A stretch of DNA of 64,000 nt, from NCBI GenBank assembly GCA_037952775.1, contig JBANAY010000003.1, forward strand, positions 32,178,001 to 32,242,000, written 5' to 3'. The translations under genes and the position numbers were made by a program. Numbering within the stretch: the stretch's first letter is position 1; every line of letters starts with the position of its first letter. The notes below the pieces were generated by a model, which saw only the letters and a program-made list of their open reading frames with translations, was not told the origin of the DNA and searched no databases. This document shows, in pieces, positions 1-11,296 of this stretch. The stretch is from Clonostachys chloroleuca (lineage: Eukaryota; Ascomycota; Sordariomycetes; Hypocreales; Bionectriaceae).

Positions 1-1
1 G

Positions 2-2091
2 CCGCCACGCCTTACCCGACGGTTGTCGGACCAGGAGCAGTCGTCCTCGCGGCGCATGGATGATGCAGTTAGTGAAATTGCTCGAACCCTAACTCAGAGG
101 TCCATGAGCCGGGACAAGGCAATGTCTGCCCACCGGCGGCCATGGATGATGCCGTCAGTGATTTTGCTCGAACCCTAACCCAGAGATCCATGAGTCGGGA
201 CAAGGCAATGTCTGCTCATCCTCTGGATGATGCAGTCAGTGAGATTGCTCGAAATCTAACCCAGAGGTCCATGAGTCGGGACAAAGCAATGTCTGCCCAC
301 CCCCTCGAAGACTCATACCACCGATCGAGAAACAGCGGCAGCGCTCTGCGACCTTCCCCGCTTACCCCTCGATCAACCACTCTCCCAGATTCTCTCACGG
401 ATAACCCTATTCACACACGCCGGCGATCATCCATTACGGATCAAAACACCACGCCTCCCACACGATCCACAACATACCGGTCATCTGGTAGTACTGTCCA
501 GGTACATGGGAAGACATACCATTCCTCACCTCTGGTTCGCTCCTTCGATCTCGTTGCCAATCGCAACGCAGAGCCGGCACAGGCGGCAGAGGGTACTGAG
601 TCAACCGCGTCCACCACAGCCCCGTCAACAGTTTGGGACGAACTGGACGATCTTAAATCCCGGATGCGTCGCCTAGAACTCACCGGCAAACTTCCACCCA
701 CATCAGGAGCAGCGGTTTCTAGGCTAACTGACGAACGACCTCCAACCGCGACCACAACCGTCACAACGGTATCCTCATCGCCCAAACGGGTCGTTGTTGC
801 GTCGCAAGCTAACGACGCTGCGAGCGCGGTAGCAACTGCTCAACATGAGTCGTTTCCTGTCCTTCACTCCGCATTGGCGAAGTCAAAGCCGTTTTTGAAT
901 CCCGAAATTTACCGAGCCCTGGAAACGGCTGCAACCGAAGCCATGTCCCTGTCTTCGATGATGGGAACCTCTGGACAGCCGGGGCCTATCTCAAGCGGAG
1001 CCAGTGGTATCGGAACGGGAGGCAACATTACGGACCGCCAACTTCGTCGCAAGGCAGATAGTGTGTGTCGAAGCCTGACAGAACTATGCGTTGCACTTGG
1101 GGAAGACGTAGCCCATTCCCGCCCACCGCAGGTGTCACATTCACACAAGTCGTCTCTCAGCAAACCCCAAGTCCAACAAGCTCCTCAAGTTCCTCAGGAG
1201 GAAGGTCCAAGAACTCCAACCATTAATAAAAGTTTCAATACGATGACGTCCCTGTCGTCCCAGAAGCGTCCCAGTATGGCAGCTGAGGGCTCTGCGTCAA
1301 AACCATCAAGCACTGTGACAAGCCCTAGCCGTGCGTTGTCCAAGTTTGAGGAGAGGCGCAATACATTGCTGAATGCAAATACTTTGCCAAGCCCTCGGGC
1401 TACTGGCTCTGGCCCTCCCACGCCGCAGGACGCAAATGCAAACCGAAGGTCGTCTCTTCTTGTGGCTAGGTCACGCCGTGCCCTCACCGAGGAACCGGAA
1501 GAAGTAACCGGGAGAAGATCTTCTCTCCTGTTGAGAAGTAGGCGTGGTGCGACTGAGGAGCCCGAAGAGGGCCGTCAGACAGAGGGCCGTCAGACATCTC
1601 TTTTATATCGAACTCGCCGCGGTACAGCGGGAGAAGGTGATGATGAAGCGAGATTTACCACGCCGTCTCGAGCTTACACTGAGGTAAATTCCTCAAGAGG
1701 TCCTGGTCGAGAGTACACAGAGGTCGCAACCTCATCTAGGCTCCCGACCAGAGATTTCAACTCACAAAGCCAGCTCTCACCACAAGATGCCTCACACACC
1801 TCTGCTCTACCGCGCCGCCGATTTATGTCTGGAACTACTGGCATTAGCCGGTTGGCTACACCAGCAACTCCGACTACGACAACGCTCCCCACGCGTAAAT
1901 ACGTAGAAAGATCGACCCATGAGAGAAGGGATTCCGTTGGAGCCGAGAGGACCGAGAGGAGCCAGAAACGCTACTCGCTGGGGTCAAACGCAATTCTTAC
2001 CAGTGGAGTCAGCCTTGGCTCAAGAAGACAGAATCGTGACAGCACGATACCCAATATCACAACGACTACAGCAACCGGGGGTTATCGATGA
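2..2091 (+). CDS. C-terminal part of a low-complexity Ser/Thr/Arg-rich fungal protein (5' end outside window)
   Basis: The reading frame is open from the first bases, so the gene starts upstream. Near the start it carries three near-identical repeats (MDDAVSEIARTLTQRSMSRD type). A conserved-looking stretch follows, with WDELDDLKSRMRRLEL (probable short coiled coil) and later DRQLRRKADSVCRSLTEL. The rest is disordered and rich in S, T, R and P, with internal repeats of the type RRSSLL-RSRR-TEEPEE (about 1450-1620) and YTEV (about 1670-1730). The frame changes between repeats 1 and 2 near 133-134. One extra C there would keep a single frame and give the His-Pro pair seen at the other two repeat joints. 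An intron from 68 (GTTAGT) to 183 (CTAACCCAG) would also restore the frame. I vaguely recall similar proteins in related fungi carrying the uninformative label 'LPXTG-motif cell wall anchor domain protein'; no such anchor is visible here. Function unknown. Confidence 0.7.
56..303 (+). repeat. Three tandem coding repeats of about 81-86 bp
   Basis: Near-identical copies begin at 56, 142 and 223. Each encodes a 26-27-residue unit running from (M/L)DDAVS through RSMSRDKAMSAH. Copies 2 and 3 are 81 bp apart and in the same frame. Copies 1 and 2 are 86 bp apart, with a different joint (cggcggcc in place of cct). This is a recent minisatellite-like duplication inside a coding region. Confidence 0.9.
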
Positions 2092-2806
2092 AGCCCCGAA
2101 TAACGAAAGATGAAGAGCCTGGAAAACGTCATGACTGTACAACATGTTTTGTTTTCTCGTAATACCGGCGTTGATTTTATTTTTGTCTGGCTTTAGTCCT
2201 ATTTCTTCCTCGTCGTTTTTTCTTCATGGGAGCGACCATGGCTTTTGCTCAAACCGGTATGGACATGAAATGGCGTTTGCTTCGTTCTACCACCGTAAAT
2301 AGGCGAAGGCGTTGAGTTGGCGCACACAGCATATGCAGCTCTAGTCATATATTATCCTAAAACGCAATGTGAGCGAGCTTGTTGGGCAACAACAATGGCT
2401 CTTGTATATGTACTCATCGATAGCTGAATAGGAAGACTAATGTATTTATTTAATTTGGACTACAAAATAATCGGATTTAATTTTCATTTCATTTGCTTGG
2501 CTATCGTGAAATATGTTTCCAGTACCCAAAAAAATTGGCTGTTTGAGTGGCTCATGCTGAGTCACGCCGCTTGTGTCACCCACCAAACTTGAGCCACACT
2601 TCAAGCCTTCTTTCGACGCCCAACATATAAAGCAGGACCAGGTCGCCACGGAACGAAGATTACAATCTACTGTGAACCTGTGTTTCTGGAATTCCCGCAT
2701 CTTATCTGCCCGTAAAATCTCTCTACCGGCCTTCCCTCGGCCTCATCTTACACAATCGAACTGTAAACCTTCATGAGCCAGCAACTATTTCCACAGCAGT
2801 GAAAAC
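2092..2806. other. Spacer: 3' flank of the first gene and TPT1 promoter
   Basis: No credible ORF. It holds T-rich sequence just after the first gene's stop and a TATA-like element (catataaag, about 2623-2631) roughly 180 bp before the TPT1 start codon. Nothing else recognised. Confidence 0.6.
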
Positions 2807-3054
2807 ATGGCCGACAACGACGCACACCATGACGTGGAGGAGAGAGCCCACAACAGGTCAGGCGGCAGAAGAGGGGGCGGCGGGGGCCGTCGAGGTCGAG
2901 GCGGAGGCGGAGGCGGGATGAGTCGAGAGGTCCAGATCTCGAAGGCGCTCTCCAGGCTGCTCAGGCACCAGGCGGAGAATGCTGGCATCTCGCTGGACGG
3001 GGAGGGTTATGCTCCTCTTGATCGGGTGGTGAGTTGACCCCGGTGTCAGTAACT

Positions 3055-3092
<38 letters not shown>

Positions 3093-3922
3093 CAGAAGAG
3101 GAGTTTTCATTTTCATGGAGTTGGGAGCGGGAGAGAGGAAGAAAACCTCTGTCGTTTCTTTTTACTTTTTTTCTTTTCTCTTCCTCTTCTTTTATTTCTG
3201 TTTCACTTGTGCTAACCTGCCTACAACAGCTCGCTTGGGGACCCCTCCGCAGCCTGCAGGTCTCGTTTGAGGACATCCAGTCGGCCGTGTCGAACAACGA
3301 GAAGCAGCGGTTCGCACTCAAGCCGAACCCGGCGACCAACCCGGAGCTGAGCGCGGACAGCAAGACGCCGTCAGACTACCTCATCCGGGCGAACCAGGGC
3401 CACTCGATCAAGGTCGAGTCGTCGGGCCTGCTGGTCCCCATCACCGCGGGAGAGGACGGCGCCAAGGAAGGGGAGGGGGGCAACCTACCCCCCAAGGTGG
3501 TGCATGGGACGTACTTTGCGTTCTGGCCGGCCATCGTGGAGGCTGGCGGGTTAAAGGTGATGGGGCGGAACCACGTGCACTGCTCGGAGGGGACGCCGGA
3601 GGACGGGGTGGTGAGCGGGATGAGGAGAGACGCGGAGCTGATGGTCGAGATTGACCTGGAGAGGAGCATGAGGGAGGGCGGATTGAAGTGGTGGAGGAGC
3701 GAGAACGGGGTGATCCTGACGGAAGGGGATGAGAGCGGGCTGGTGAGCTCGAGGTTCTTCAAGAGGGTTACCTCGCGGACAGAGGATGTGGGCGTGCTCT
3801 GGGAGGATGGCGAGTGGGTGGCGGATCTGCCTGCGGGACTGAAGGTGAGAGTTCCTCATGGGAAGAGACCGGGAGGTGGAAGGGGTGGGAGGGGAGGAAG
3901 AGGGGGTAGTAGGAATGTATAG
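2807..3922 (+). CDS. TPT1: tRNA 2'-phosphotransferase (Tpt1/KptA family)
   Basis: Exons 2807-3028 and 3230-3922, 304 aa. The family removes the 2'-phosphate left at the splice junction of ligated tRNAs, using NAD+ as acceptor. The intron (GTGAGT...CTAAC...CAG) joins LDRV to LAWGPLRSL in frame. The four catalytic residues of the Arg-His-Arg-Arg family set are visible: LLRH near residue 50, IRANQGHS, and Arg in MRRDAELM. The motifs VVHGTYF and GRNHVHC are also family hallmarks. The N-terminus (residues about 17-37) is an RGG/poly-Gly tract absent from bacterial KptA and probably binds RNA; the C-terminus also ends in a short GGRGGRGGRGG-type tail. The start is the first ATG of the frame. The neighbouring gene on the right is convergent, 207 bp away. 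Confidence 0.93.
3057..3092 (+). repeat. T36 homopolymer inside the TPT1 intron
   Basis: An uninterrupted run of 36 T lies about 28 nt after the 5' splice site and is followed by further T/C-rich sequence up to the branch site. It accounts for much of this 201-nt intron. Homopolymers this long are unstable, and their length in assemblies is usually unreliable. Confidence 0.95.
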
Positions 3923-4129
3923 TGGTGATGATATTGAGCTGGGGGTCACTGGGAGATGCTGCGGAAGGTTTTGGAACGAAAGGTATGAAACGGGACTTGC
4001 AAAAAGCTATTCCATCTGGCTGAAATGGGCAACAAAGGAGGGAGTACGTGACGGTCGTTAAATTTGTAACAATCGCGGCGGAGGAAATACAAAAAGATCG
4101 GCTGCAACCAGTAACCAACTTTCAACTTG

Positions 4130-5231
4130 CTAATGAAATCCTCTACCATTAATGAAATCCAAGGCCTCCCCTCTCTCCTTATTCTCCTTCTCCAGCCAAG
4201 CAAGTAGCAGCTCGTTCAACTTTTTCTTCGCTGCCAATTGGTTTGGCATGTTCTCGACGGAACCAACATCGACGCCTTTGTAACCAGGCTTCAAGCGCAA
4301 TCTCCCACGGAAGAGTTGGGTTGAGTCATCCCACTCGATCCTATACTCCGGATGCTCCAGATTGAGACGCCCAGTCAGCCAAACGATACGCTTCTCATTT
4401 TCTTTGTCTTTCTCGCTCCGCGAAGAGGGAGAGGATGACGGGCCCGCATTCTCATATGTAAACGCAGGAGTAGAGTCATAAGCGTCTTCAACCTTGACCC
4501 TTTTCAACCCCGGGTTGCACGAGGCTCTCATTTCTTGGGCTTCTGGGACAGGCGTGGCCGGCCCGGACAGGTTGCCCATGGACGACGACCTTGACAAGGG
4601 TGGACTTGGGCCCGCCGCGCTACTCTCATTGTAACTAGAAGAAGCAGACGTACCACGTACGGCCGCAAGAGCATGTTTGGCAGCAAACTGCCTTGCTTTC
4701 TACAGAATCGTTGTGTGAGCAACGGTGCACAACAGAAGAAAGGAACAAATCTCACGCGCCATTACATACCTTCTTGTTCTGGAAGCAGGGCTTATGGTTG
4801 TGAGAGTAGCCGTGGCCAGCACGAGGAAACTTCCCATGGCCTTGGACTGTGCAGACGCATCGCCACAAAATACAGTTGAGGTTGCCCTCTGGTCCTGGTT
4901 GGGCTACTTCCTCATCTTCCCAGTGGAGATGTATCGACATCTGTTTAGCCTGTAACTCGCCTGTTGGTTGGTGTCAGTAGATCAGCCCCAAAGGAAAGAG
5001 AAGACTGGTTGTTATCGGGGCTCGGTTTTAGTGGTGCGACATACTGTTCAGCAGGCTCAGGTAGTTCTCGCTGCCAATGTCTGGCTCCGAAGCTGCGGAG
5101 ATGAGTTCATTGATGGCTGCCAACTGCCTTGGGTTCAGCTTGGCTGCTTGGCCATTCTTATTCTCCCAGGCTTCTTGCTGGTCGATCCAACGACGCAGCT
5201 GATCCCAGGGAGCTGCGGGACCGCGAGCCAT
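4130..5231 (-). CDS. Protein with two dsRNA-binding-like domains
   Basis: Exons 5231-5045, 4960-4770 and 4699-4130 on the minus strand, 315 aa. Introns of 84 and 70 nt both have GTATGT donors. The first domain (about residues 70-140) runs from NCILWRCVCTVQGHGKF to the typical C-terminal helix KKKARQFAAKHALAAV, formed exactly across intron 2. A second, more diverged copy (about 230-305) has the strand-rich YRIEWDDSTQLFRGRLRL followed by the helix NQLAAKKKLNELLLAWL. Between them lies a Ser/Pro-rich linker with a basic LKRVKVED patch. No catalytic domain is seen, so this is probably an RNA-binding adaptor, and the partner is unknown. The start codon is the ATG of MARGPAAPWDQL. Confidence 0.75.
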
Positions 5232-6238
5232 GATGACGAGTTACTTGGATGAGAGGATGAGAGACAAATTCTTAAGCAGAGGGTGGTGGAAATAAGATTA
5301 AAGCACGTCAATGATTTGCGGGAATGGCTGTATGAGTAAAGTAAAGGGCTTTGAGTTTCTTGTATGAGAAAACTGTGGGGTGAAGGAGGAAGCTACGCCA
5401 CTGGGCTTTGGATATTCCGAATGAACTCAAAAATGAGATGCTGAGAGACAGGGAAAAAGATGCGCTCTGGTCCGGGTGAACCAAGCATTCTTATACTTGG
5501 CCGTCCGAGGGGTCGAGGTCTAGTTGACGGCGTAGAAGGAGAGAGGGGAGAGAAGATCGGCTAAGGCCCTTCGTTGAGCTGCGCTTGGGCGCCACCCAGA
5601 GTGGCCTCCAAGGCGTTCTTCCAGCCTGCATCGTCCGCATATCAACATGCAACTTCACGCTGGCCCCCCGCAGCTTCTAGACCAGAAAACTGCGATCTCA
5701 CACTTGACAATCTTTAAGGACCGAAAATGCAACCAGGATTTTTTCTAAATAGGCATTCCGGCAAGTTGCGCGGAGAACACCCCGGTCGCAACACGCCTAA
5801 TTGTAAGCGTCTTGTCTGTCATGCTACGGCCAAGATCACATTATACATCGCTGAGCACCGCTGGCTTCTTCCATGACATTGAATCCTTCTAAATGTGCAG
5901 TCCTTGATGATTTCTAACTGCCGATGGCCAGGCTGATTGGAGCCAAAAGCTTACCTACAAATTGGGTACTAATGAAAGTGATAAGCACGTGTACACTTGC
6001 AATTACTGCACTTTCAAGAAATGACATCTTCATGCTTAGTATTTATTGACTAGTCAATGTGTGATTCCGTTTTCTGTTAGGAAGCGTATCATTGCATGAA
6101 TGGGCACAACACAAAAAGACCTATAAGATCCCTGGTGAGTATACTCGGGACGCCCGCGAGCACTGAGGCCGCTCCAATAAGAGACGAGCTTTGTTTGAAG
6201 TTATCATATTTACTTGTACATATGGCGCCATCTGCATC
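5232..6238. other. Spacer, 1.0 kb, upstream of the dsRBD-like gene
   Basis: It holds the promoter of the dsRBD-like gene (minus strand) and the 3' flank of EFG1. No coding, tRNA or repeat signal recognised. Confidence 0.6.
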
Positions 6239-7255
6239 TTAAGCGTCCTCGAAGAACCCCTCACCGTCATCCTCATCGTCATTGGCGGGTGTTGCAAGCT
6301 CGCGCATGAGCCGTCTCCGTTCTCGCCTGTTCATGGCTGGTGGATTAGCACCCTTCGCTTGTGACGACGAAGACTTGTGGCTGGCTGGCTGCTTTCCTGG
6401 GGCTTCGGTCGGCGTCTTGGTTTTATCCTTGGCCGCCGCGCCGCGATTAGGTCGTAGAGTAGGCTTCTTTTGCTTTTGCGTGTCATCACCAGATCTCCTT
6501 TCCCTCAATCTCCTCAGCGCATCCGGACCTTCTTCCAAGGCTGCCTCGACAGCTTTCCACATGGGAGGCCGTTCGGTATGCAACAAGGAGCTTGCAGAGT
6601 TGACCCCGCCCTCGTCGCCCTCTTCGGTTTCGTCTGCATCATCTTTGCCGGATTTGTTGGGCTTTGCATACAGACTAATGTAGACTTCGGCGTGAGGGTG
6701 GTTGACCGCGTACGCCTCATCAACCTCAGCAACGTGCAGCTCGTGCCGCAGCTTCTCCAGTTCCTCTTCGTTCTCGCACTTGTCGATCCTTTTTCGGACC
6801 TGCTTCGCTAATCGTATTGCCTTTTTCCGTTCTAGACACCGAAAGAGAAAAAAATGTTAGTTGGGCCATAGATGGATAGGCTCTGTAGATATGTCCCTAC
6901 CGAAAAACCGAACCATGTGATATTTCGAGATCATTGCACTCCGTTTCTTTTGGAACGTCTTGTCCTCCACTGTCGCCTTGTGAGATTCCAGCTCTCTCTC
7001 GAGTTCATTTTTGACATTGGCAGGAAGGTTGTGGTTCTTCTGGAAGAGGCGCTCGATTGTCCGGGCTCGTTTCTTTGCGTACTCGATGCTCCCCTCCTTT
7101 GCCCTGTGTTTTGATTTGCTGTTCGGTCGATGTTTCTTGACCGATGGGCCCGATCGCCCACCAGAATGCGAGCCGATCTGTGCATTCTCGTCGTCCAGCT
7201 CTTCGTGGGGTCGTTTGGTGCCCATCGTGACGGTGTTCTTGGTGTTGGACAACAT
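6239..7255 (-). CDS. EFG1: rRNA-processing protein Efg1
   Basis: Exons 7255-6901 and 6831-6239 on the minus strand, 315 aa. Efg1 is a nucleolar factor needed for early 18S rRNA maturation. The conserved core is split by the 69-nt intron: ERLFQKN..LPANVKNELERELESHKATV, then KKRSAMISKYHMVRFF, joined exactly to ERKKAIRLAKQVRK. The segment HELHVAEVDEAYAVNHP and an acidic linker follow. The C-terminus has a basic patch (MNRRERRRLMREL) and an acidic tail. The chosen start is the first ATG (MLSNTKN...). A second in-frame ATG at 7225 (MGTKRPHEEL) looks more like the usual family start and may be the real one. It is divergent from the Mio-like gene across a 630-bp spacer. Confidence 0.9.
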
Positions 7256-7885
7256 GGAAACTCGCCTAAAGCCGCTCGCAACTTTTTTTCTGGGGTGCAA
7301 TTGCTTATCGCAGCGATACGCCAATCGGTTGTACCTGCTGCCGCTAGCCTACTGCATGTAGCAAGTAGAGGGTACAAAGAATATTTGTACCCGGTTGGGC
7401 GTGTAAATTCAGAGGGTTTAGCCTGTATGGGGTTAGCGTCGCATCGACCTCCCTCACCCCAAGATCCGTCCAAGCTCATGAAGCTCGCAGCTTGAACCAG
7501 CTCATGCAGAGCGTCATGAGCATCGGCGGTTCGACTACCCCCCTAATGGTAGTCAGATGAGAACCTAACCACTGCGTCAAAGCTCAGGATATTCAATTAC
7601 CTACCAGCAGAAGGTCCTCGTTGCTGCGTGCCTGTTCTGTGACCGGACCCTCTACATATGCTCTCAGCGCAGTGAGCCATGCGACTTATATGGTGACACC
7701 CAATGGACATCAGTCGCGTCACATGAACCAGTAGATATCGCTTCTGGGCAGAGTAACTTGTTCTCTTTCATCTGCAGCACTCGCGCACTTATTCTGGAGA
7801 CGGCGCGGTCGCGCATTCACAGGCCATTGTGTCTGGGCCAACTGCTGATCAATAAACGTATATATAATCATTCCATCTTGCCGCC
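7256..7885. other. Divergent promoter region, EFG1 / Mio-like gene
   Basis: It serves EFG1 (minus) and the WD40 gene (plus). An A/T-rich tatataatca element sits about 25 bp before the WD40 start codon, which has a strong context (gccgccATGG). No other feature seen. Confidence 0.6.
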
Positions 7886-10800
7886 ATGGACCGCCCGGAG
7901 CCAGGTCTGGTCAAGTGGTCGGCCAACTCGTCTGTCGACAGTTTTGTTCACATAAACTTGCAGCACCGAGTCGTCCAGGTGTATGAGCCTACCGGGCACG
8001 CGCGCAAAGGGCGTTTCGAGTACAACAAGACCAGTCGCCATGATGACTTCCCCCTCTCACCACCTACGATTGGTCTCCCACCAATACGGGTTTGCTGGCG
8101 GTTGGGACAAACACGGGAATGGTGAATTTGCTTCGGATTGACGACGACTCCAATGCGTTTGCCGAGCTGGGTCTCAAGATGACCAGGACTTGTCAGGCTG
8201 TTGCCTTCAACACCACTGGCCTCCTGGCTGTTGGCTTGGATCGTGTTCGCATGGACCAGAGTCTACACGTTTGGGATGTTAATCGTCTATCGACCTTTGG
8301 CAAAACCCAGAAGAAGGACCTCTTGCAGGATATTGGAGGGATCACAGAACCCAAGCATCGACTAGAACCCAGTGTCTCGATTTCCAGCATCAAGTTCTTT
8401 GAAGATAGCCCCCAGACTTTAGTGGCAGGCATCAAGGCCCAAGGCCTCCGCATTCACGATCTTCGAGGTACTGTTGACATGCTCTTATTAAAGCACTTCA
8501 TCCTGTGGTGCGTGCCCCTGCTTGGTTTTGATATTAACTGAAACGATTCCTTCAGATCCCAATAGCATTCTTTTGTTCCAAACTAGGTGCAATAACAATC
8601 TTGCTATTGATTATGCGGATCAAAACTACTTTGCATCGTCGGCACTGGATCAACCAGGTGTCATGATCTGGGATAGACGTGCCACCTCCCGTCCCGTCGC
8701 CTCTCCAGCGTATACGAAGGCGGTAGATGAGGACGAGCTTGCCTGGGGCGGGGCCTTGCGACTGGACAAGGTAATAGAAAGCGATTCCGATACGGAGGGA
8801 AAGCATTCCCTTATCCGCTCACTACGCTATTGTCGTGATCGTCGTGGTCTCCTCGCTGTTTTGTCACGAACCGGTCAACTCCGCGTCTTGGAGACGGATA
8901 GAGAAACTGGTCCTCCAGGTACAGCACCTTCAGATGGACCAGAGCTTCTCAGTGTTTGGAAATCGCATGAGATGGATTTGTCTTATCGAGAAGTCTCGAG
9001 GAGAAACAGCCGTATTGTGTCGTTTGATTGGGTTACATTGCCGTCGCCCGCCTTCCGACCAAGGCTCCTCGTATTGAGGGCGAATGGTAGTTTTGAAATT
9101 CTGGAGAAGCCATCGAGCTCTGCAGACCATCTATTCAAATTGATCCCGTGGCAATCCCCTCATAGAGGGTTGGAAGGTATGAGAATAAATCAACCGCTTG
9201 CTCCCCTAATATTTCATTGCTTCTCTAGGCTAACTCCTATGCAACTCAGAGGGGACGCCGTATCTCGATCTAATGCAATTTGAGCCAGCACATGCCCCAG
9301 ACATGCTTGCCTCTCTCACGACTGACATTACACTCTCTGAAGTGCCTATATTTGGTCCTCAGAACCCCGATTCAGAATCCGACCCGAGGGTGATATCACG
9401 TCCAAACCTCACGACGCTACCAACAGTAGAACTAGTCAATCCCCTCAGCGCTTCGCTACCAGGTTCGTTCTATGAATCCTCCACTGTGGCTGGAAAGCTT
9501 CGTGCCCTGCGTAATTTTGTACGAGAGCAGGTGGAAAAGTCGGACGATGCGGACGCAGTCTCGACTCAGTTGGGCAATTTGAAACTTCTGAAAGATGGCG
9601 CCGAAGATATTCCGCTCGCCTCCAACGGCTACGGATCTTGCCGTGAGATCCATGAAGCGCTGCTCTCTACTCTCAAAGGCGCACAGGGTCTTTCAAGAGA
9701 GGCGCAGAGCGTCGTAGACCATGCCATGTTGCTACGCGCCAGAGAGAAATATCTATTTGATGCACAATTAAACCGATCAGTAGTGTCTGATGACCCTTGG
9801 ACGGGTTTCGCCTGGAATTGGATTGCAGGTTCGTTAACATCATTCGCCATATGAAAAATATGATTGGACGACACACACTAACATTAGCCCTCGCAGACGC
9901 TGAACATGCAGCTGATGACGGTGGCATGATTCTATCAAACCTCGATTTGAGTTATCTGGGGATATACTCTATCTGGACCAACTACTTAGGTATGTCCCGT
10001 CGCCGACCCGGATACTAGCAAAACGGCTGTTAATGTTCACAGGTGAAAACGCATCAACACGACTAACACCTGGATCAACCGCCCCTGATGCTTCTCAGTG
10101 GGAACGGTTGATTGGCGCCTTTTGCAAGAAGAATTATCTTCCGAAATTCGAAGGCGTCAATACCAAAAAGCCTCATCATCGCCAACTATGCCTGCTAATG
10201 TGCGGATGGGGTGATGCGCAAAGGCATGACCCAAGTGCTGAAGTAGACTCCGAATATCCAGTCTCGAGACATACAATGGCTGCAGCTCGCGCGCTATTTC
10301 GCGGTGATATCAAGCAGGCTGTTGAGATTCTCAAAAAGGCGAGCGTTTCCCACCCAGAGCTGTTATTCGTCTCACTAGCCCTGCAGTTGATGGGGCGTGG
10401 GGGAAAGCAGCCTGCGAAAGAACAGCTGGACTTTGATCAAGCCGTGGCGTCGAGGACCGATCCGTATTTGCAAGCCATGTCGTCGCTTATCGCGACAGGG
10501 AACTGGGCTGCTGTCGCCAACCATCATTCGCTTCCTCTGGCGGACCGCGCGTTCGTTGCAGTCCGAAACTTCAATGATGATCAACTCACGGCATGGCTAG
10601 AGGAACAGGTTCAGAGGGCTGTACGGGACGGTGACATCGAAGGCATCGTACTCACAGGCATCACTGATACCTTAGTGGACATCTTTGCGCGCTACGTCGA
10701 AAAGTTCCACGACGTGCAAACCGCTATTCTCATTCTCTCCATCTGCTACCCTCGGTATATCGACGATATCCGCTGCCGGGCCTGGCGAAACGCGTACCGC

Positions 10801-11296
10801 TCGCACCTCCAGCGACACAAGTTCTTCTTCCAGCGGACCAAGTTCGAGGTCGAGTCCACCAAGCGCTCCAAGCGAGACGGGATTCCCACCCTGAAGCCCC
10901 CAGCCGCCAGATCGCCCTCCGGTGCGTCTACTGCGATGCCCGGACCTCCCTGGCATCGCACCACGCCGGCCCCCGCCGCCGCCGTCCACCGGCGAGGGCA
11001 GGAACACGCTCCTGGCCACCAGCGTCAACGCGGGCATCAGCTGCCCCAACTGCGGGCGGCACCTCCCCCGGTGCGTCGTCTGCCTCGAGGTCGTCGGCGT
11101 CCCTCGCTCGGACAGGCCGGAGGAGAGGGAGGAGACCAAGCTGGCGGGGCGGTTCCCCACGTTCTGCCTGCGGTGCGACCACGTCCAGCACCTGGATCAC
11201 GCGAGGCAGTGGTTCGCGAGGCACGTCGAGTGTCCCGTGCCCGAGTGCCGGTGTCGGTGTAATTTCAAGGCGAACCCTGAGCTCAACTACCATTAA
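7886..11296 (+). CDS. SEA4: WD40 / zinc-ribbon protein, Mio/Sea4-like (SEA/GATOR2 complex)
   Basis: Exons 7886-8467, 8556-9176, 9250-9828, 9897-9989 and 10043-11296, about 1043 aa after three frame corrections. The N-terminal half is a WD-repeat propeller (YDWSPTNTGLLAVGT, LHVWDVNR, QPGVMIWDRR). The middle is helical (IKQAVEILKKASVSHPEL). The C-terminus has the zinc-binding set typical of GATOR2 Mios: CVYC, then CPNCGRHLPRCVVC, CLRCDHVQHLDHARQWFARH and CPVPECRCRCNF. In yeast and animals this complex acts at the vacuole or lysosome to relieve inhibition of TORC1. The frame must change three times, each consistent with one missing C: at 8050-8054 (or 8062-8063), 10897-10901 and 10970-10974. The first CxxC pair is readable only between the last two. 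Otherwise the gene would be a pseudogene, which seems unlikely given clean introns and conserved domains. Confidence 0.85.

Noticed and set aside
7515..7550. tRNA-like ggttcgactacc segment (B-box-like)
   Set aside because: No matching acceptor stem, anticodon arm or A box in the surrounding 90 bases.
10897..10974. Programmed ribosomal frameshifting in the Mio-like gene
   Set aside because: The same C-run signature occurs in five other unrelated genes, so a sequencing cause is simpler.
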